64,000 nucleotides of DNA from Mesorhizobium jarvisii. Lineage in GTDB: Bacteria > Pseudomonadota > Alphaproteobacteria > Rhizobiales > Rhizobiaceae. Shown in pieces: positions 44,073 through 52,895 of the stretch (position 1 is its first letter; every line of letters starts with the position of its first letter). Below the pieces are notes generated by a model. The model saw only the letters and a list, made by a program, of their open reading frames with translations, made no database searches and was not told where the DNA came from. The stretch spans positions 434,001 through 498,000 of the forward strand of contig NZ_QZXA01000003.1 of the NCBI RefSeq assembly GCF_003601985.1, written 5' to 3'. The position numbers and the translations under genes are program-made.

Positions 44073-44734
44073 GACGCTCTCCCCAATTCAGACGCCAGCA
44101 GGCCACGGGCGCGGGCCAGCCTGGACATCACCGTGCCGATCGGCACGGCAAGCATGGCCGATATCTCGCGATAGCTCATGCCGTTGATATCACGCAGCAC
44201 CAGCGTCTCGCGAAATAGCTGCGGCAGAGCCGCGATCGCCGCCTCCAGTGCCGCCGTATCGGCTTTGGCGATCAGGCTCGCCTCCGGGCCGTCCTCGTCG
44301 GGCATGCTGGTGCCGTGCGCCGCCGCCATGTCATCGAGGTCGCCTAGATCGCCGACGGCCATCATGGCACGCGGCCGGTTGCGCGCCATCCAGGTGTAGG
44401 AGGTGTTGCGCACGATGGTCAGCAGCCAGGCGCGGGCGTTGCCGCCAGCGTAGCCTGATATGCCGGCATGAGCCTTGATGCAGGCATCCTGCACCACATC
44501 CTCGGCATCGGCCGCATTGCCGGTCAGCCAGCGGGCCAGCGCCAGCGCATCGCCGAGATGCGGCAGCACCACTTCGTTGAAGCGTTCTGCCAGGGCCCTC
44601 TCGCTCAAAGCGGCACCATGATCCGATACTCCAGGCCGTGCCGCCTCAAGATGCGACGGCGACCTTGCCCTGCTCGCAGGGGCAAAGCCCCCGGAAGCAG
44701 GCAGAGCCGCCTGCCTTGCCGAAACTGAATTCAT
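44069..44734 (-). CDS. ECF sigma-70 factor
   Basis: Extracytoplasmic-function sigma factor. Region 2 is at LARWLTGNAADAEDVVQDACIKAHAG and region 4 at LPQLFRETLVLRDINGMSYREISAM followed by the recognition helix VPIGTVMSRLARARGLL. From the ATG at 44734 it has 221 residues; the first 45 or so are not conserved, and the true start could be later or at 44761. It precedes the anti-sigma gene with a four-base overlap. The regulon is unknown. Confidence 0.88.
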   Translation of the reverse strand: MNSVSARQAALPASGGFAPASRARSPSHLEAARPGVSDHGAALSERALAERFNEVVLPHLGDALALARWLTGNAADAEDVVQDACIKAHAGISGYAGGNARAWLLTIVRNTSYTWMARNRPRAMMAVGDLGDLDDMAAAHGTSMPDEDGPEASLIAKADTAALEAAIAALPQLFRETLVLRDINGMSYREISAMLAVPIGTVMSRLARARGLLASELGRAS

Positions 44735-44843
44735 CTGCGTCACCGCTGTCAAGCGCCACAAAGGAGAGCCTGACGATCATCCTGCTTGCCAGCGCATCGC
44801 GACGGCTGCCGCCGTGTTCGCTGTCCTTGCAATGATGGGGCAT
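44646..44843 (-). CDS. Possible small protein overlapping the sigma-factor start
   Basis: A 65-codon frame beginning MPHHCKDSEHGGSRRDALAS has a strong GAGGAG ribosome site eight bases upstream, and its first 20 codons nearly all end in G or C like real genes. It then overlaps the first 89 bases of the sigma gene in another frame and loses that codon bias. It has five cysteines (CKDS, and CFRGLCPCEQG near the end). It could be a real leader protein, or a remnant of an older gene whose end was overwritten. Confidence 0.35.
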   Translation of the reverse strand: MPHHCKDSEHGGSRRDALASRMIVRLSFVALDSGDADEFSFGKAGGSACFRGLCPCEQGKVAVAS

Positions 44844-44975
44844 GCCGGTCTCCTCAACGCCAGTGGTGGCGTATGCCGAGGAGACTTGTCGCGGCGCCGA
44901 TTTATTCCCACAGCCCGCGATCCGGCTGTTCACAGTCGCGTGATCACTGATGGTTTGGGATGATTGGCTTGGTGC

Positions 44976-46181
44976 TCAATCCGGCCAGCGCAAGACGCCG
45001 GAAGAATCCTTCCGGGCGGCCTTCATCGCATCGGCGGGACGGTCCTTCGCGGTCAGCACGGCACGCAACCGCTCGGCGACGATCTCGGCCTCGCCGGGAT
45101 GCAGATTGCAGGGGTCGAGGAAGAAATGGCCGCGCTCGACTTCGTGGTTGCGCACGATGATCGGCGGTGAGCCAGCCGCCAGCGCCGAGGCGAGGCCAGC
45201 GGCGCTGAAGCGGCTCTCCGGCGAGATGAATATCTGCAGCCGGTCAAGCGGGTTGGCAGTCGGGTCCGGGATGATCTTGGCAAAGATGCCCGGCAGTCTC
45301 TGCAAAGCGTCCTGCCAGAGGTTGAGCGCCGCCTCCTCGCGCCGGCGGATGCCGGCGTGATCGCGCTTCTCCCAGGCTTCGAGTGCCGCCATGGTGCCGG
45401 CGATGCTTTCCTTGCCGACCTTCATGGCCCGCGCCACACCGCGGTTCTGCAGATAGGCGGCCCGCACCAGATCCTTGCGGCCGGTGACGATGCCGCTGGT
45501 CGGGCCTGAGAGGAATTTGTGGCCGCTGTAGATGACGACGTCGGCGCCGCGCGCGAGAAAACCGCGCAGATCATATTCGGACGCTGCATCGACGATCACC
45601 GGCACGCCCTTGGCGTGGCAGATCTCGCAGAATTCCTCCAGCGGCAGCATGCCGTACTGCACCGTGTGGTGGGCGACGACGTAGAGGCCGGCCGCCGTGC
45701 GCTCGTTTATCGCTTCGCGCACATGATAGTCCTGGGTGACGCTGACCGTGCCGGCGGGCACCACCCTGGCGCCGGCGACGCGGATCGACTGGTCGATCGG
45801 GGCGCCGTAATTGACGATATGGCCGAGCTGGATGACGACCTCCGATTTGAGGTCGCCGGTGTCGTCAGGCAGGCGCTCGATGGCGAGCAGGCTGGTTCCC
45901 GTCATCGCGCCGGCGATCGCCATGGTGATGCCGCTGGCGCAGCAGGCGGTGATGAAGCCGGCCTCTCCGCCGGTGAGGCGCGCCACCACCGTGCTCGCGG
46001 CGCGCTGCAGATCGTCCATCTCCACCCATTGCGAGGCCATTTCCGCCATGGCGCTGATCGCCTCCGGAACGATGATCGATGCGCCGAGCGCGGTCATGGT
46101 GCCGGAGACATTGATGATCGGCCGCAAGCCCAGCCGTTCGCGGATGGTGGTGTTGGAGCCGGTGTCGGAATAGGTTTTCAT
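44976..46181 (-). CDS. SelA-like PLP-dependent enzyme (aminotransferase class V fold)
   Basis: Fold-type-I pyridoxal phosphate enzyme of 401 residues. The cofactor lysine is in [18 protein letters not shown], preceded by [24 protein letters not shown] in the order of strand-aspartate and lysine, both typical of the SelA/D-glucosaminate-6-phosphate ammonia-lyase group. It is not a true SelA: the N-terminal tRNA-binding region is missing and no selenium genes are nearby. It likely eliminates or deaminates an amino acid or amino sugar delivered by the downstream-listed ABC transporter. Start at 46181 by family length. Confidence 0.8.
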   Translation of the reverse strand: MKTYSDTGSNTTIRERLGLRPIINVSGTMTALGASIIVPEAISAMAEMASQWVEMDDLQRAASTVVARLTGGEAGFITACCASGITMAIAGAMTGTSLLAIERLPDDTGDLKSEVVIQLGHIVNYGAPIDQSIRVAGARVVPAGTVSVTQDYHVREAINERTAAGLYVVAHHTVQYGMLPLEEFCEICHAKGVPVIVDAASEYDLRGFLARGADVVIYSGHKFLSGPTSGIVTGRKDLVRAAYLQNRGVARAMKVGKESIAGTMAALEAWEKRDHAGIRRREEAALNLWQDALQRLPGIFAKIIPDPTANPLDRLQIFISPESRFSAAGLASALAAGSPPIIVRNHEVERGHFFLDPCNLHPGEAEIVAERLRAVLTAKDRPADAMKAARKDSSGVLRWPD

Positions 46182-46206
46182 GTGAGCGGATCCCGTGAGT
46201 GGCAGG

Positions 46207-46668
46207 TCAGGCGGCGATCTCGACGACCGCCTCGATTTCGACAGTGATGTTTCCAGGCAGCGAGCCGACGCCGATCGCCGAGCGGGCGTGACCGCCGATC
46301 TTGTCGAAGACATCGGCGAACAGGTCCGAACAGCCATTGACCACTTTCGGGTGGTCGCTGAAAGTCGGCGTCGCGTTGACGAAGCCGAGCAGCTTGACGA
46401 CGCGCACGATGCGGCCGAGATCGCCGGCGGCGGCATGCATGACGGCCAGCAGATTGAGCCCGGTCAGGCGCGCGTGCTCATAGGCCTGCTCGACGGTGAC
46501 GTCCTCGCCGACCTTGCCGGTGCAGAGCGTGCCGTCGGCGCGCAGCGGCCCCTGGCCCGACAGGAAGATCAATCGCCCGCTCTCGGCATGGGTGACGAAG
46601 TTGGCGATGGGCGTCGGCGGCTCGGGCAGCGTCAGGCCGAGTTCGGCGAGCCGGATGTAAGGCGTCAT
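46207..46668 (-). CDS. RidA-family protein
   Basis: A 153-residue Rid/YjgF-type protein that would hydrolyse reactive enamine/imine products of PLP enzymes. The family wording is present ([50 protein letters not shown], and [20 protein letters not shown]). AAGGAG precedes the ATG at 46668. A RidA beside a PLP elimination enzyme fits well, since such enzymes release 2-aminoacrylate-type products. Confidence 0.88.
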   Translation of the reverse strand: MTPYIRLAELGLTLPEPPTPIANFVTHAESGRLIFLSGQGPLRADGTLCTGKVGEDVTVEQAYEHARLTGLNLLAVMHAAAGDLGRIVRVVKLLGFVNATPTFSDHPKVVNGCSDLFADVFDKIGGHARSAIGVGSLPGNITVEIEAVVEIAA

Positions 46669-46706
46669 GGAAGCAGGCTCCTTGGGACGGCAACGGCCGT
46701 CCAATG

Positions 46707-47501
46707 TCAGAAATGCGAGGCGCGGAAGCGCGCCAGGAAGGTGCGGAGGCGCTCATTGCTGGTTTCCGCCGCCAGGATCTCCTTGGGCGGCCCGACGGCG
46801 CTGACGCCGCCATCGGCCATGAAGACGATGCGGCTCGAAGCGTCGCGGGCGAAGGCCATTTCATGCGTCACCATCAGCATGGTCATGCCGTCCTCGGCGA
46901 GGCTGCGCACCACGGCCAGCACCTCGCCGACCAGCTCAGGGTCGAGCGCCGAGGTGATCTCGTCGAGCAAAAGGATTTTCGGCTCCATCGCCACCGCGCG
47001 CGCGATGCCGACGCGCTGCTGCTGGCCGCCGGAGAGCTCGGCCGGCAGGCTGTCGGCCTTGTGGGCGAGGCCGACGCGGCCGAGCCAGTGTTCGGCGATC
47101 TGGCGCGCCTCGGCCTGGCTCTTTCCCCGCACCTTGGTCAGTCCAAGCATGATGTTGCCGGCGGCGGTGAGGTGCGGAAACAGGTTGAAGCTCTGGAACA
47201 CCATGCCGGTCTCGGCGCGCATCGCGGCCAAGTCGCGTTCGCTGCGGCGCTGGCGCGTTCCGGCCTCGCGATAGCCGACCTCCTTGCCTTCGATGCGGAT
47301 CGAGCCTGAGTCATAGCTTTCGAGGAAGTTGACACAGCGCAGCAGCGTGGTCTTGCCGCTGCCGGAAGGGCCGATGACGGTGACCACTTCGCCGCGCTTC
47401 ACCTGAAGGCTGACGGAACGCAGCACCTCGACGGCGCCGAAGGCCTTGGAGACATCGCGCACGTCGAGCAGCGCGGGACTGGCGTTTGTGGCGTCGGACA
47501 T
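46707..47501 (-). CDS. Polar amino-acid ABC transporter ATP-binding protein (second system)
   Basis: ATPase of the GlnQ group, 264 residues from the ATG at 47501. Walker A GPSGSGKTTLL, Q-loop MVFQSFNLFPHL, signature LSGGQQQRVGIARA and Walker B ILLLDEITSALDPEL (Ile in place of the usual Pro). It lies five bases after the permease stop and 38 bases before the RidA gene on the same strand. Confidence 0.92.
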   Translation of the reverse strand: MSDATNASPALLDVRDVSKAFGAVEVLRSVSLQVKRGEVVTVIGPSGSGKTTLLRCVNFLESYDSGSIRIEGKEVGYREAGTRQRRSERDLAAMRAETGMVFQSFNLFPHLTAAGNIMLGLTKVRGKSQAEARQIAEHWLGRVGLAHKADSLPAELSGGQQQRVGIARAVAMEPKILLLDEITSALDPELVGEVLAVVRSLAEDGMTMLMVTHEMAFARDASSRIVFMADGGVSAVGPPKEILAAETSNERLRTFLARFRASHF

Positions 47502-47505
47502 CGTG

Positions 47506-48156
47506 CTATTCCCGAATGAAGGCAAAGCGCCGCTCGAGCCGCCGGCTGGCGAGCGAGAGCGCGTAGTTGACCGCGAAATAGATGAGCGCGCCGAGGATAT
47601 AGAGCGGCATCGCCTCGTAGGTACGGCCGATGACCTGGTTGATGGCCTGCATTAGATCGGTGATGCCGAGCAGCGAGACCAGTGCGCTGCCCTTGACCGC
47701 GTCGGTGACGCCGTTGATCCAGGGCGGCAGGAAGCGCCTGAACGCCTGCGGGAAGATGACGGAGGTGAGCCGCTGGCGGAAGGTCAGCCCGATCGCCATC
47801 GCGGCCTCGGACTGGCCTTTCGGGATCGAGGCGACCGCGCCCCTGAGATATTCGATGACCTGCGCCGTCTTGAACAGGGTGAGTGCCAGCACGGCGGCCC
47901 AGAAGGACGGCAGATGCAGCCCGATCGCGGGCAGGCCGTAATAGACGAAGAACATCAGCACCAGGATCGGAATGCCGCGGATGGTGTCGGAGAAGATGCG
48001 CACCGCCCAGCGCAGCGGGGCGGGGCCATAGACCAGGCCGACGCCAAGCAGGACGCCGGCGACGAGCGACAGGGTGACAACCAGAAGCGACACCCAAAGG
48101 GTCACGGCGAAGCCCTTGGCGAGGAAGGGCAGGGCGTAGAGGATCTGGCTCGCCAT
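47506..48156 (-). CDS. Polar amino-acid ABC transporter permease (second system, A)
   Basis: Membrane subunit of 216 residues with the RGIPILVLMFFVYYGLP region and the EAA loop QSEAAMAIGLTFRQRLTSVIFPQAF. One of two permeases of the same importer, one base from the other; these usually form a heterodimeric channel. Confidence 0.9.
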   Translation of the reverse strand: MASQILYALPFLAKGFAVTLWVSLLVVTLSLVAGVLLGVGLVYGPAPLRWAVRIFSDTIRGIPILVLMFFVYYGLPAIGLHLPSFWAAVLALTLFKTAQVIEYLRGAVASIPKGQSEAAMAIGLTFRQRLTSVIFPQAFRRFLPPWINGVTDAVKGSALVSLLGITDLMQAINQVIGRTYEAMPLYILGALIYFAVNYALSLASRRLERRFAFIRE

Positions 48157-48157
48157 G

Positions 48158-48823
48158 TCAGCGCGCCGCCCGGAACCGGCGCTCGACGAGCCTGAGCCCG
48201 AAAAGCAGGATGTAGCCGGTCAACAGATACATCGCCGTCGTCACCAGATAGACCTCGACGATGCGGAAGGTGTTGAAGTTGATCCACTGGGCGCCGAAGG
48301 TAAGTTCCGGTACCGAGATGACCGAGGCGATCGAGGTGTCCTTGAACAGCGAGATGAAGGTGTTGGACAGCGCCGGCAGCGTGATGCGCAGCATGGTCGG
48401 GAGGCGCACATGGATGAGCCTTTGCCAGGGCGTCAGGCCGATCGCCTTGCCGGCATCGAGCTGGCCGCGCGGGACGGCCTCGAGGCCCGAGCGAAACACC
48501 TCGACCAGATAGGCGCCGCTATAGACAGACAGCGTCAGGACGAACGAGGTCGGCGCGCTGTAGGCCAGGTCGACCACGGTCGGCACACCGTAGAAGACGA
48601 GATAGACGAGCAGGATCAGCGGCACGTTGCGGATGAATTCGACATAGGCGGCGATGATCGCGCGCACGACGCGTCCGGCCGAGACGTACCAGACCGCGAG
48701 CACCAGGCCGATGACGGTGCCGATCGCAATCGAGATCACCGCAAGCTCGAGGCTGAGCAGCAGACCGCCCCACAGCTTGTCGAAATGCCGCCAGATCAGG
48801 TTGAAATTGAGGGCATAGCCCAT
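48158..48823 (-). CDS. Polar amino-acid ABC transporter permease (second system, B)
   Basis: Membrane subunit of 221 residues from the ATG at 48823. It has IRNVPLILLVYLVFYGVP and the EAA loop QLDAGKAIGLTPWQRLIHVRLP. It follows the binding-protein gene by 73 bases. Both permeases end in an arginine-rich tail (RLVERRFRAAR here). Confidence 0.9.
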   Translation of the reverse strand: MGYALNFNLIWRHFDKLWGGLLLSLELAVISIAIGTVIGLVLAVWYVSAGRVVRAIIAAYVEFIRNVPLILLVYLVFYGVPTVVDLAYSAPTSFVLTLSVYSGAYLVEVFRSGLEAVPRGQLDAGKAIGLTPWQRLIHVRLPTMLRITLPALSNTFISLFKDTSIASVISVPELTFGAQWINFNTFRIVEVYLVTTAMYLLTGYILLFGLRLVERRFRAAR

Positions 48824-48896
48824 GCGTCCGCCTCGGTGTGAGGGCCGTCGAGTGGATTGCGGAAGGGCTGGAATGCCGCCCTTCCGCGATCCGGGA

Positions 48897-49769
48897 TCAG
48901 ATGACCGGGAAGCCGGGGTGGCGTGCCGGCGGCTCCTGGCCGAAATAATCCTTGAAGGCGGCATCGTAGAGCGCCGATTCATGGCCGAACATGGCGATGG
49001 TGAAGGTCTGGTTGACGTAGGTCAGCCAGTCGAGATCGCCCTGCCGCAAGGCCGCGCCGTAGAGCATCGAATACCAGCTCTTGCCGGCGTCGAAGTATTT
49101 GTCCGGATTGCGCGAGGCGAGCCAGCGCACGGTGGACAGATCGACGGCGGCCGCGTCGGCGCGCTTGGATTCCAGCGCTTGCAGCACGTTGGCCTGGGTG
49201 TCGATCTGCAGCACTTGTGCCTGCGGCAAGGCATAGTGGACGGAGCTTTCGGCATCGACATTCTGCAGGATGGAGATGCGCGTCGCCGAACCGCCGGCAA
49301 GCAGCTTGTCGAAGGTCTTGTTCTCGGCGGTGGGCAGCGTCAGCAAGGCGACGCCTTCGACGTAGTACGGCCGGCTGAAGTTGATCAGCTGCGAGCGCTG
49401 CGCCGTCATCGTCATGAACTGGATGGTGATGTCGACCTTGTTGGTGGTGACGTTGGGAATGCGCTGCGCCGGGTCCTGCATGACGAACTCGACCTTGGTC
49501 GGATCGTCGAACAATCCTTTGGCCAGGATGCGCCCCATGGTGATGTCCATGCCGACCAGTTCGCCGGCATCGTTCTCGAAATGCCAGGGCGCGTTGGTGC
49601 TGCCGGTGCCGACGATAAGCTTGCCTCGGTCGAGCACGGTGCGCAGCAGGCTGTCGGATGCCGCCTGGGCGGCCGCCTTCTGCGCATCGACGGTTGCCAG
49701 CACGCCGGCTGTCGCCAGTCCCGCCATTCCCAATTTCAGAAAATCACGTCTTCCGGATGTGTCGTTCAC
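48897..49769 (-). CDS. Substrate-binding protein of the second ABC system, Tat-type signal, GTG start
   Basis: Periplasmic binding protein of 290 residues. A twin-arginine signal (GRRDFLKLGMAGLATAG) precedes the mature part, which starts near ASDSLLRTVLDRGKLIVGTG, and includes MDITMGRILAKGLFDDPTKVEF. The start is GTG at 49769: AAAGGAGG ends six bases upstream. A Tat signal on a binding protein is less common than Sec, perhaps because folding precedes export. The gene faces the IclR regulator. Confidence 0.88.
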   Translation of the reverse strand: MNDTSGRRDFLKLGMAGLATAGVLATVDAQKAAAQAASDSLLRTVLDRGKLIVGTGSTNAPWHFENDAGELVGMDITMGRILAKGLFDDPTKVEFVMQDPAQRIPNVTTNKVDITIQFMTMTAQRSQLINFSRPYYVEGVALLTLPTAENKTFDKLLAGGSATRISILQNVDAESSVHYALPQAQVLQIDTQANVLQALESKRADAAAVDLSTVRWLASRNPDKYFDAGKSWYSMLYGAALRQGDLDWLTYVNQTFTIAMFGHESALYDAAFKDYFGQEPPARHPGFPVI

Positions 49770-49774
49770 GGCGA

Positions 49775-49782
49775 CCTCCTTT
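49775..49782 (-). promoter_or_regulatory. Shine-Dalgarno that decides a GTG start
   Basis: AAAGGAGG on the minus strand, five bases before GTG at 49769. It is an almost ideal ribosome site and rules out the upstream ATGs at 49814 and 49799 as main starts. Confidence 0.75.
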
Positions 49783-49837
49783 CGTGTTGTGTTCCCCATG
49801 CACAGGCAAGACACACGTCGATGATTTCAAAGCGATT

Positions 49838-49879
49838 GTCTCTTACAAGAGACGCATGTATCCTGTACAAGACAGATAC
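49838..49879. promoter_or_regulatory. Two tandem operator-like palindromes, probably for IclR
   Basis: GTCTCTTACAAGAGAC (49838-49853) is a perfect inverted repeat with seven-base arms. A second, imperfect one at 49858-49879 has arms GTATC and GATAC around CTGT-ACAAG-ACAG. Both contain TACAAGA, 22 bases apart, that is about two helical turns. They lie between the ABC operon and the IclR gene, where an IclR dimer pair would be expected to bind. Confidence 0.6.
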
Positions 49880-49971
49880 TAACACCAGGAATCGACAATG
49901 CAAGCTGGCAATGCCTTGGCCGTTTCGGCCGACGAAAGACGACCGCCTCCCGCGAGAAGGGCCTCAACCGG

Positions 49972-50685
49972 GTGCTCGAGATACTGGACTTCCTGCACGC
50001 GACGCAGCGGGCGATCGGCATCGGCGACCTTGCCAAGGGGGTGAACGCACCGCGCTCGACGACCTACACGCTGGTGCGGTCGCTGGTCGACGCCGGCCTG
50101 CTGGAAATGGCGGGCGACGGCAACCGCGTCTATTTCGGCAAGAAGCTCTATCTCTATGGAATGGATTATGTGCGCGGCAACGACCTGCTGCGTCGCGGGC
50201 GCCAGGAGGTCGACCATCTGTCGCGCGAGACCGGAGAGACATCGGAACTGTGCATGCTGCAGAGCGGCCGCTATACGATCGTCCACTCCAGCCCAGGCAC
50301 CAGGCCGTTCCGCATCAGCTCCGCCACCGGCCTGCAGATACCGCTGCCGTGGACCGCGTCTGGCCGGCTGCTTCTGGCGGGGCTGGAGCGGGCCGAGGTC
50401 GAAGCCATGGTGTCGGAAGACGATCTCGTGCTGCCCGACGGCCGCAAGCTGCGGCTCGACGATTTCATCGACGACATCGCCAAAGCTGGGGTGACCGGCT
50501 ACTGCGTCACCTCGGGCCTGGTCGATGCCTATACGAAATGTCTTGCCGTGCCGGTCTTTTCAGCGCCGGGCAAGGTCGAGGCAACGATGTGCCTGGTGGT
50601 TCCCATCGACACCTCCGACGAGCGGACCGGCAGTCTCATCGGCCTGCTGCGCGATCGCGCGGCCAGGTTGTCGATCGGCGGATAG
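49972..50685 (+). CDS. IclR-family regulator, N-terminus frameshifted
   Basis: Regulator likely controlling the divergent PLP/RidA/ABC genes. The winged helix-turn-helix reads VLEILDFLHATQRAIGIGDL and STTYTLVRSLVDAGLLE; the effector domain follows with VDHLSRETGETSELCMLQSG and ends about residue 235. In the reading frame only GTG at 49972 is available as start, which cuts into helix 1 of the DNA-binding domain. A well-placed ATG with AGGA at 49898 opens MQAGNALAVSADERR in another frame, and joining the two needs one extra base near 49941. So the true gene is probably 49898-50685 with a one-base deletion. Confidence 0.7.
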   Translation: MLEILDFLHATQRAIGIGDLAKGVNAPRSTTYTLVRSLVDAGLLEMAGDGNRVYFGKKLYLYGMDYVRGNDLLRRGRQEVDHLSRETGETSELCMLQSGRYTIVHSSPGTRPFRISSATGLQIPLPWTASGRLLLAGLERAEVEAMVSEDDLVLPDGRKLRLDDFIDDIAKAGVTGYCVTSGLVDAYTKCLAVPVFSAPGKVEATMCLVVPIDTSDERTGSLIGLLRDRAARLSIGG

Positions 50686-50694
50686 GGAAAGCGT

Positions 50695-50898
50695 TCAGGC
50701 GATGATGTCTGGAATGATCTTGTCTTCCAGCTTCATCAGCCGGTCCTTGAGCGCCAGCTTCTTCTTCTTCATGCGCTGGATTTGCAGCGGGTCGCAATTG
50801 GTGGCGATCATCGCGTTGATCGCCGCATCGAAATCGGCGTGTTCCTGCTTCAGCCGGGAAAATTCGAGGCGAATATCGGCCTGTTCCTGATCGGACAT
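50695..50898 (-). CDS. YdcH-family (DUF465) small protein
   Basis: A 67-residue alpha-helical hairpin protein with the DUF465 pattern: LEFSRLKQEHADFDAAIN then IQRMKKKKLALKDRLMKLED. Function unknown; widespread in proteobacteria. It is convergent with the IclR gene (nine bases apart) and diverges from a second family member at 51138. Confidence 0.87.
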   Translation of the reverse strand: MSDQEQADIRLEFSRLKQEHADFDAAINAMIATNCDPLQIQRMKKKKLALKDRLMKLEDKIIPDIIA

Positions 50899-51137
50899 TC
50901 TCTACCGTCTGCACGTCTGCGGCGCCCAAAAACTGGGCCTGATTGGGCGGGGGTGGCAATTTCTGCCACCGGCGCGCAGGCCATATCACATTTCACCTTG
51001 TCGTGGAATGCTACCACGCAGCATTCGACATCGCAGTCGGAAGGTGGCAAAGTGTCATTGTGCCGTCACAGAACGACCTGCGGTGGACGCCCCGTGACGG
51101 CTGCAATCGAGGAAAACCATGAAAGGGAGAACCAATC

Positions 51138-51317
51138 ATGTCTCTTGCATCCCATCTTGATGAGTTGCAGCGGAAACACGGCGACATCGAACGCGAAATC
51201 GATGACGCGATGAACCACCCGTCGGTGGACGACCTCGAAATCGTGAATCTCAAGCGACGCAAGCTGGCACTCAAGGATGCGATTGAGAAACTGAAAGCGC
51301 AACCGACCACGCATTGA
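51138..51317 (+). CDS. Second YdcH-like (DUF465) small protein, 59 residues
   Basis: MSLASHLDELQRKHGDIERE then IDDAMNHPSVDDLEIVNLKR and a C-terminal helix RKLALKDAIEKL. The segment KRRKLALKDAIEKLK matches KKKKLALKDRLMKLE of the neighbour, so the two are divergent paralogues 239 bases apart. AAGGGAG is eight bases before the ATG. Too short for many gene finders. Function unknown. Confidence 0.8.
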   Translation: MSLASHLDELQRKHGDIEREIDDAMNHPSVDDLEIVNLKRRKLALKDAIEKLKAQPTTH

Positions 51318-51636
51318 TGCCCGACTGACATAGCCGCCACTATGCGGTCTCCTTGCCGGCGGCAACCGCCGCCGGTGCTGTTGTTTTGATTTTCAACGCT
51401 AAGTCATAAGCCGCAGCTAATATCCCTCCGATCCCCCTTTTTGCCCCTGGCCATAGCCGGGTCTTGTCCTGTTTCAGCTCGCCGGCTGGGATCAATTGCT
51501 GCCAGTGGCGACCTGTCGCCATTGACAAGCCATCTTTGCTCCTCCACCTCATGCCCGGACCTCAGCGCATCGGCCCCGGGGAGTGCTTGTGCGTCCGAGT
51601 GGACGCACAGGGCTTCAGAGACAAAAGGCTGCCGGC
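51318..51636. other. ispG upstream region
   Basis: The 319 bases hold a terminator-like hairpin for the small gene (CGGCGG-CAA-CCGCCG near 51359-51373 with a T-rich tail at 51381-51387) and the ispG leader hairpin at 51588-51609. No further gene seen. Confidence 0.45.
51588..51609 (+). promoter_or_regulatory. Hairpin in the ispG leader
   Basis: TGTGCGTCC (51588-51596) pairs perfectly with GGACGCACA (51601-51609) across a GAGT tetraloop. It lies 27 bases before the ispG start and lacks a T-run, so it may affect mRNA stability or translation, or bind a regulator as DNA. Confidence 0.5.
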
Positions 51637-52890
51637 ATGACCGGATATTTTTCCTTTCCCTTCCCCCGCCGCACCTCGGTCGGCGTCGATGTCGGCGGCG
51701 TGGTCGTCGGCGGCGGCGCGCCTGTCGTGGTGCAATCGATGACCAACACCGACACGGCCGACATCGATCAAACCGTCGCGCAAGTCGCGGCACTGCACCG
51801 CGCCGGCTCCGAGATCGTGCGCATCACCGTCGACCGTGACGAGAGCGCCGCCGCCGTGCCGCGCATTCACGAACGCTTGCTGCGCCTCGGGATCAATGTG
51901 CCGCTGGTCGGCGACTTCCACTATATCGGCCACAAATTGCTAGCCGACCATCCGGCCTGCGCCGAGGCACTGGCCAAATACCGCATCAATCCGGGCAATG
52001 TCGGCTTCAAGGACAAGAAGGACCGGCAGTTCACGGATATCGTCGAAATGGCGATCAAGCATGACAAGCCGGTGCGCATCGGCGTCAATTGGGGCTCGCT
52101 CGACCAGGAGCTTCTGACCCGGCTGATGGACGACAACCAGGACAAGGGTTTCCCGCTGACGGCGCAGGAAGTGATGCGCGAGGCGATCGTGCAGTCGGCT
52201 ATCCTGTCGGCCGAGATGGCCGAAGAGATCGGCCTTGGCCGCGACAAGATCATCCTGTCGGCCAAGGTCAGCGGCGTGCAGGACCTGATTGCCGTCTACA
52301 CCGAGCTTGCGACCCGCTCCGACCATGCGCTGCATCTCGGCCTCACCGAGGCCGGCATGGGTTCGAAAGGCATCGTCGCCTCGTCCGCCGCCATGGGCAT
52401 CCTCTTGCAGCAAGGCATCGGCGACACCATCCGCATCTCGCTGACGCCGGAGCCGAACGGCGACCGCACACGCGAAGTGCAGGTGTCGCAGGAACTTTTG
52501 CAGACCATGGGGTTCCGCCAGTTCGTGCCGATCGTCGCGGCTTGCCCCGGCTGCGGCCGCACCACCTCCACCGTGTTCCAGGAGCTTGCGCAGAACATCC
52601 AGGCCGACCTGCGCAAGAACATGCCGGTGTGGCGCGAAAAATATCCCGGCGTCGAGAACCTCAAGGTCGCGGTGATGGGCTGCATCGTCAACGGCCCGGG
52701 CGAATCCAAGCATGCCGATATCGGCATTTCGCTGCCCGGCACCGGCGAGACGCCGACGGCGCCCGTCTTCGTCGACGGCAAGAAGGCGGCGACGCTGCGC
52801 GGACCGTCGATCGCGGCGGATTTCGAGAAAATGGTCGCCGACTACATCGAGCAGAGGTTTGGGCGCGGCGGCAAAGCCGCGGCGGAGTAG
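51637..52890 (+). CDS. ispG: 4-hydroxy-3-methylbut-2-enyl diphosphate synthase IspG
   Basis: Penultimate enzyme of the MEP pathway, reducing MEcPP to HMBPP with a [4Fe-4S] cluster. The 417-residue protein has [20 protein letters not shown] near the start and the cluster ligands in ACPGCGRTT and [19 protein letters not shown]. Start at 51637; a GTG 18 codons earlier overlaps the leader hairpin. With ispA at 59254 it marks local isoprenoid genes. The next gene starts six bases after. Confidence 0.96.
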   Translation: MTGYFSFPFPRRTSVGVDVGGVVVGGGAPVVVQSMTNTDTADIDQTVAQVAALHRAGSEIVRITVDRDESAAAVPRIHERLLRLGINVPLVGDFHYIGHKLLADHPACAEALAKYRINPGNVGFKDKKDRQFTDIVEMAIKHDKPVRIGVNWGSLDQELLTRLMDDNQDKGFPLTAQEVMREAIVQSAILSAEMAEEIGLGRDKIILSAKVSGVQDLIAVYTELATRSDHALHLGLTEAGMGSKGIVASSAAMGILLQQGIGDTIRISLTPEPNGDRTREVQVSQELLQTMGFRQFVPIVAACPGCGRTTSTVFQELAQNIQADLRKNMPVWREKYPGVENLKVAVMGCIVNGPGESKHADIGISLPGTGETPTAPVFVDGKKAATLRGPSIAADFEKMVADYIEQRFGRGGKAAAE

Positions 52891-52895
52891 ACGAA

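Noticed and set aside
44976-46181. True selenocysteine synthase (SelA)
   Set aside because: N-terminal tRNA-binding part is missing and no selB, selD or tRNA-Sec is nearby; catabolic neighbours favour another role.
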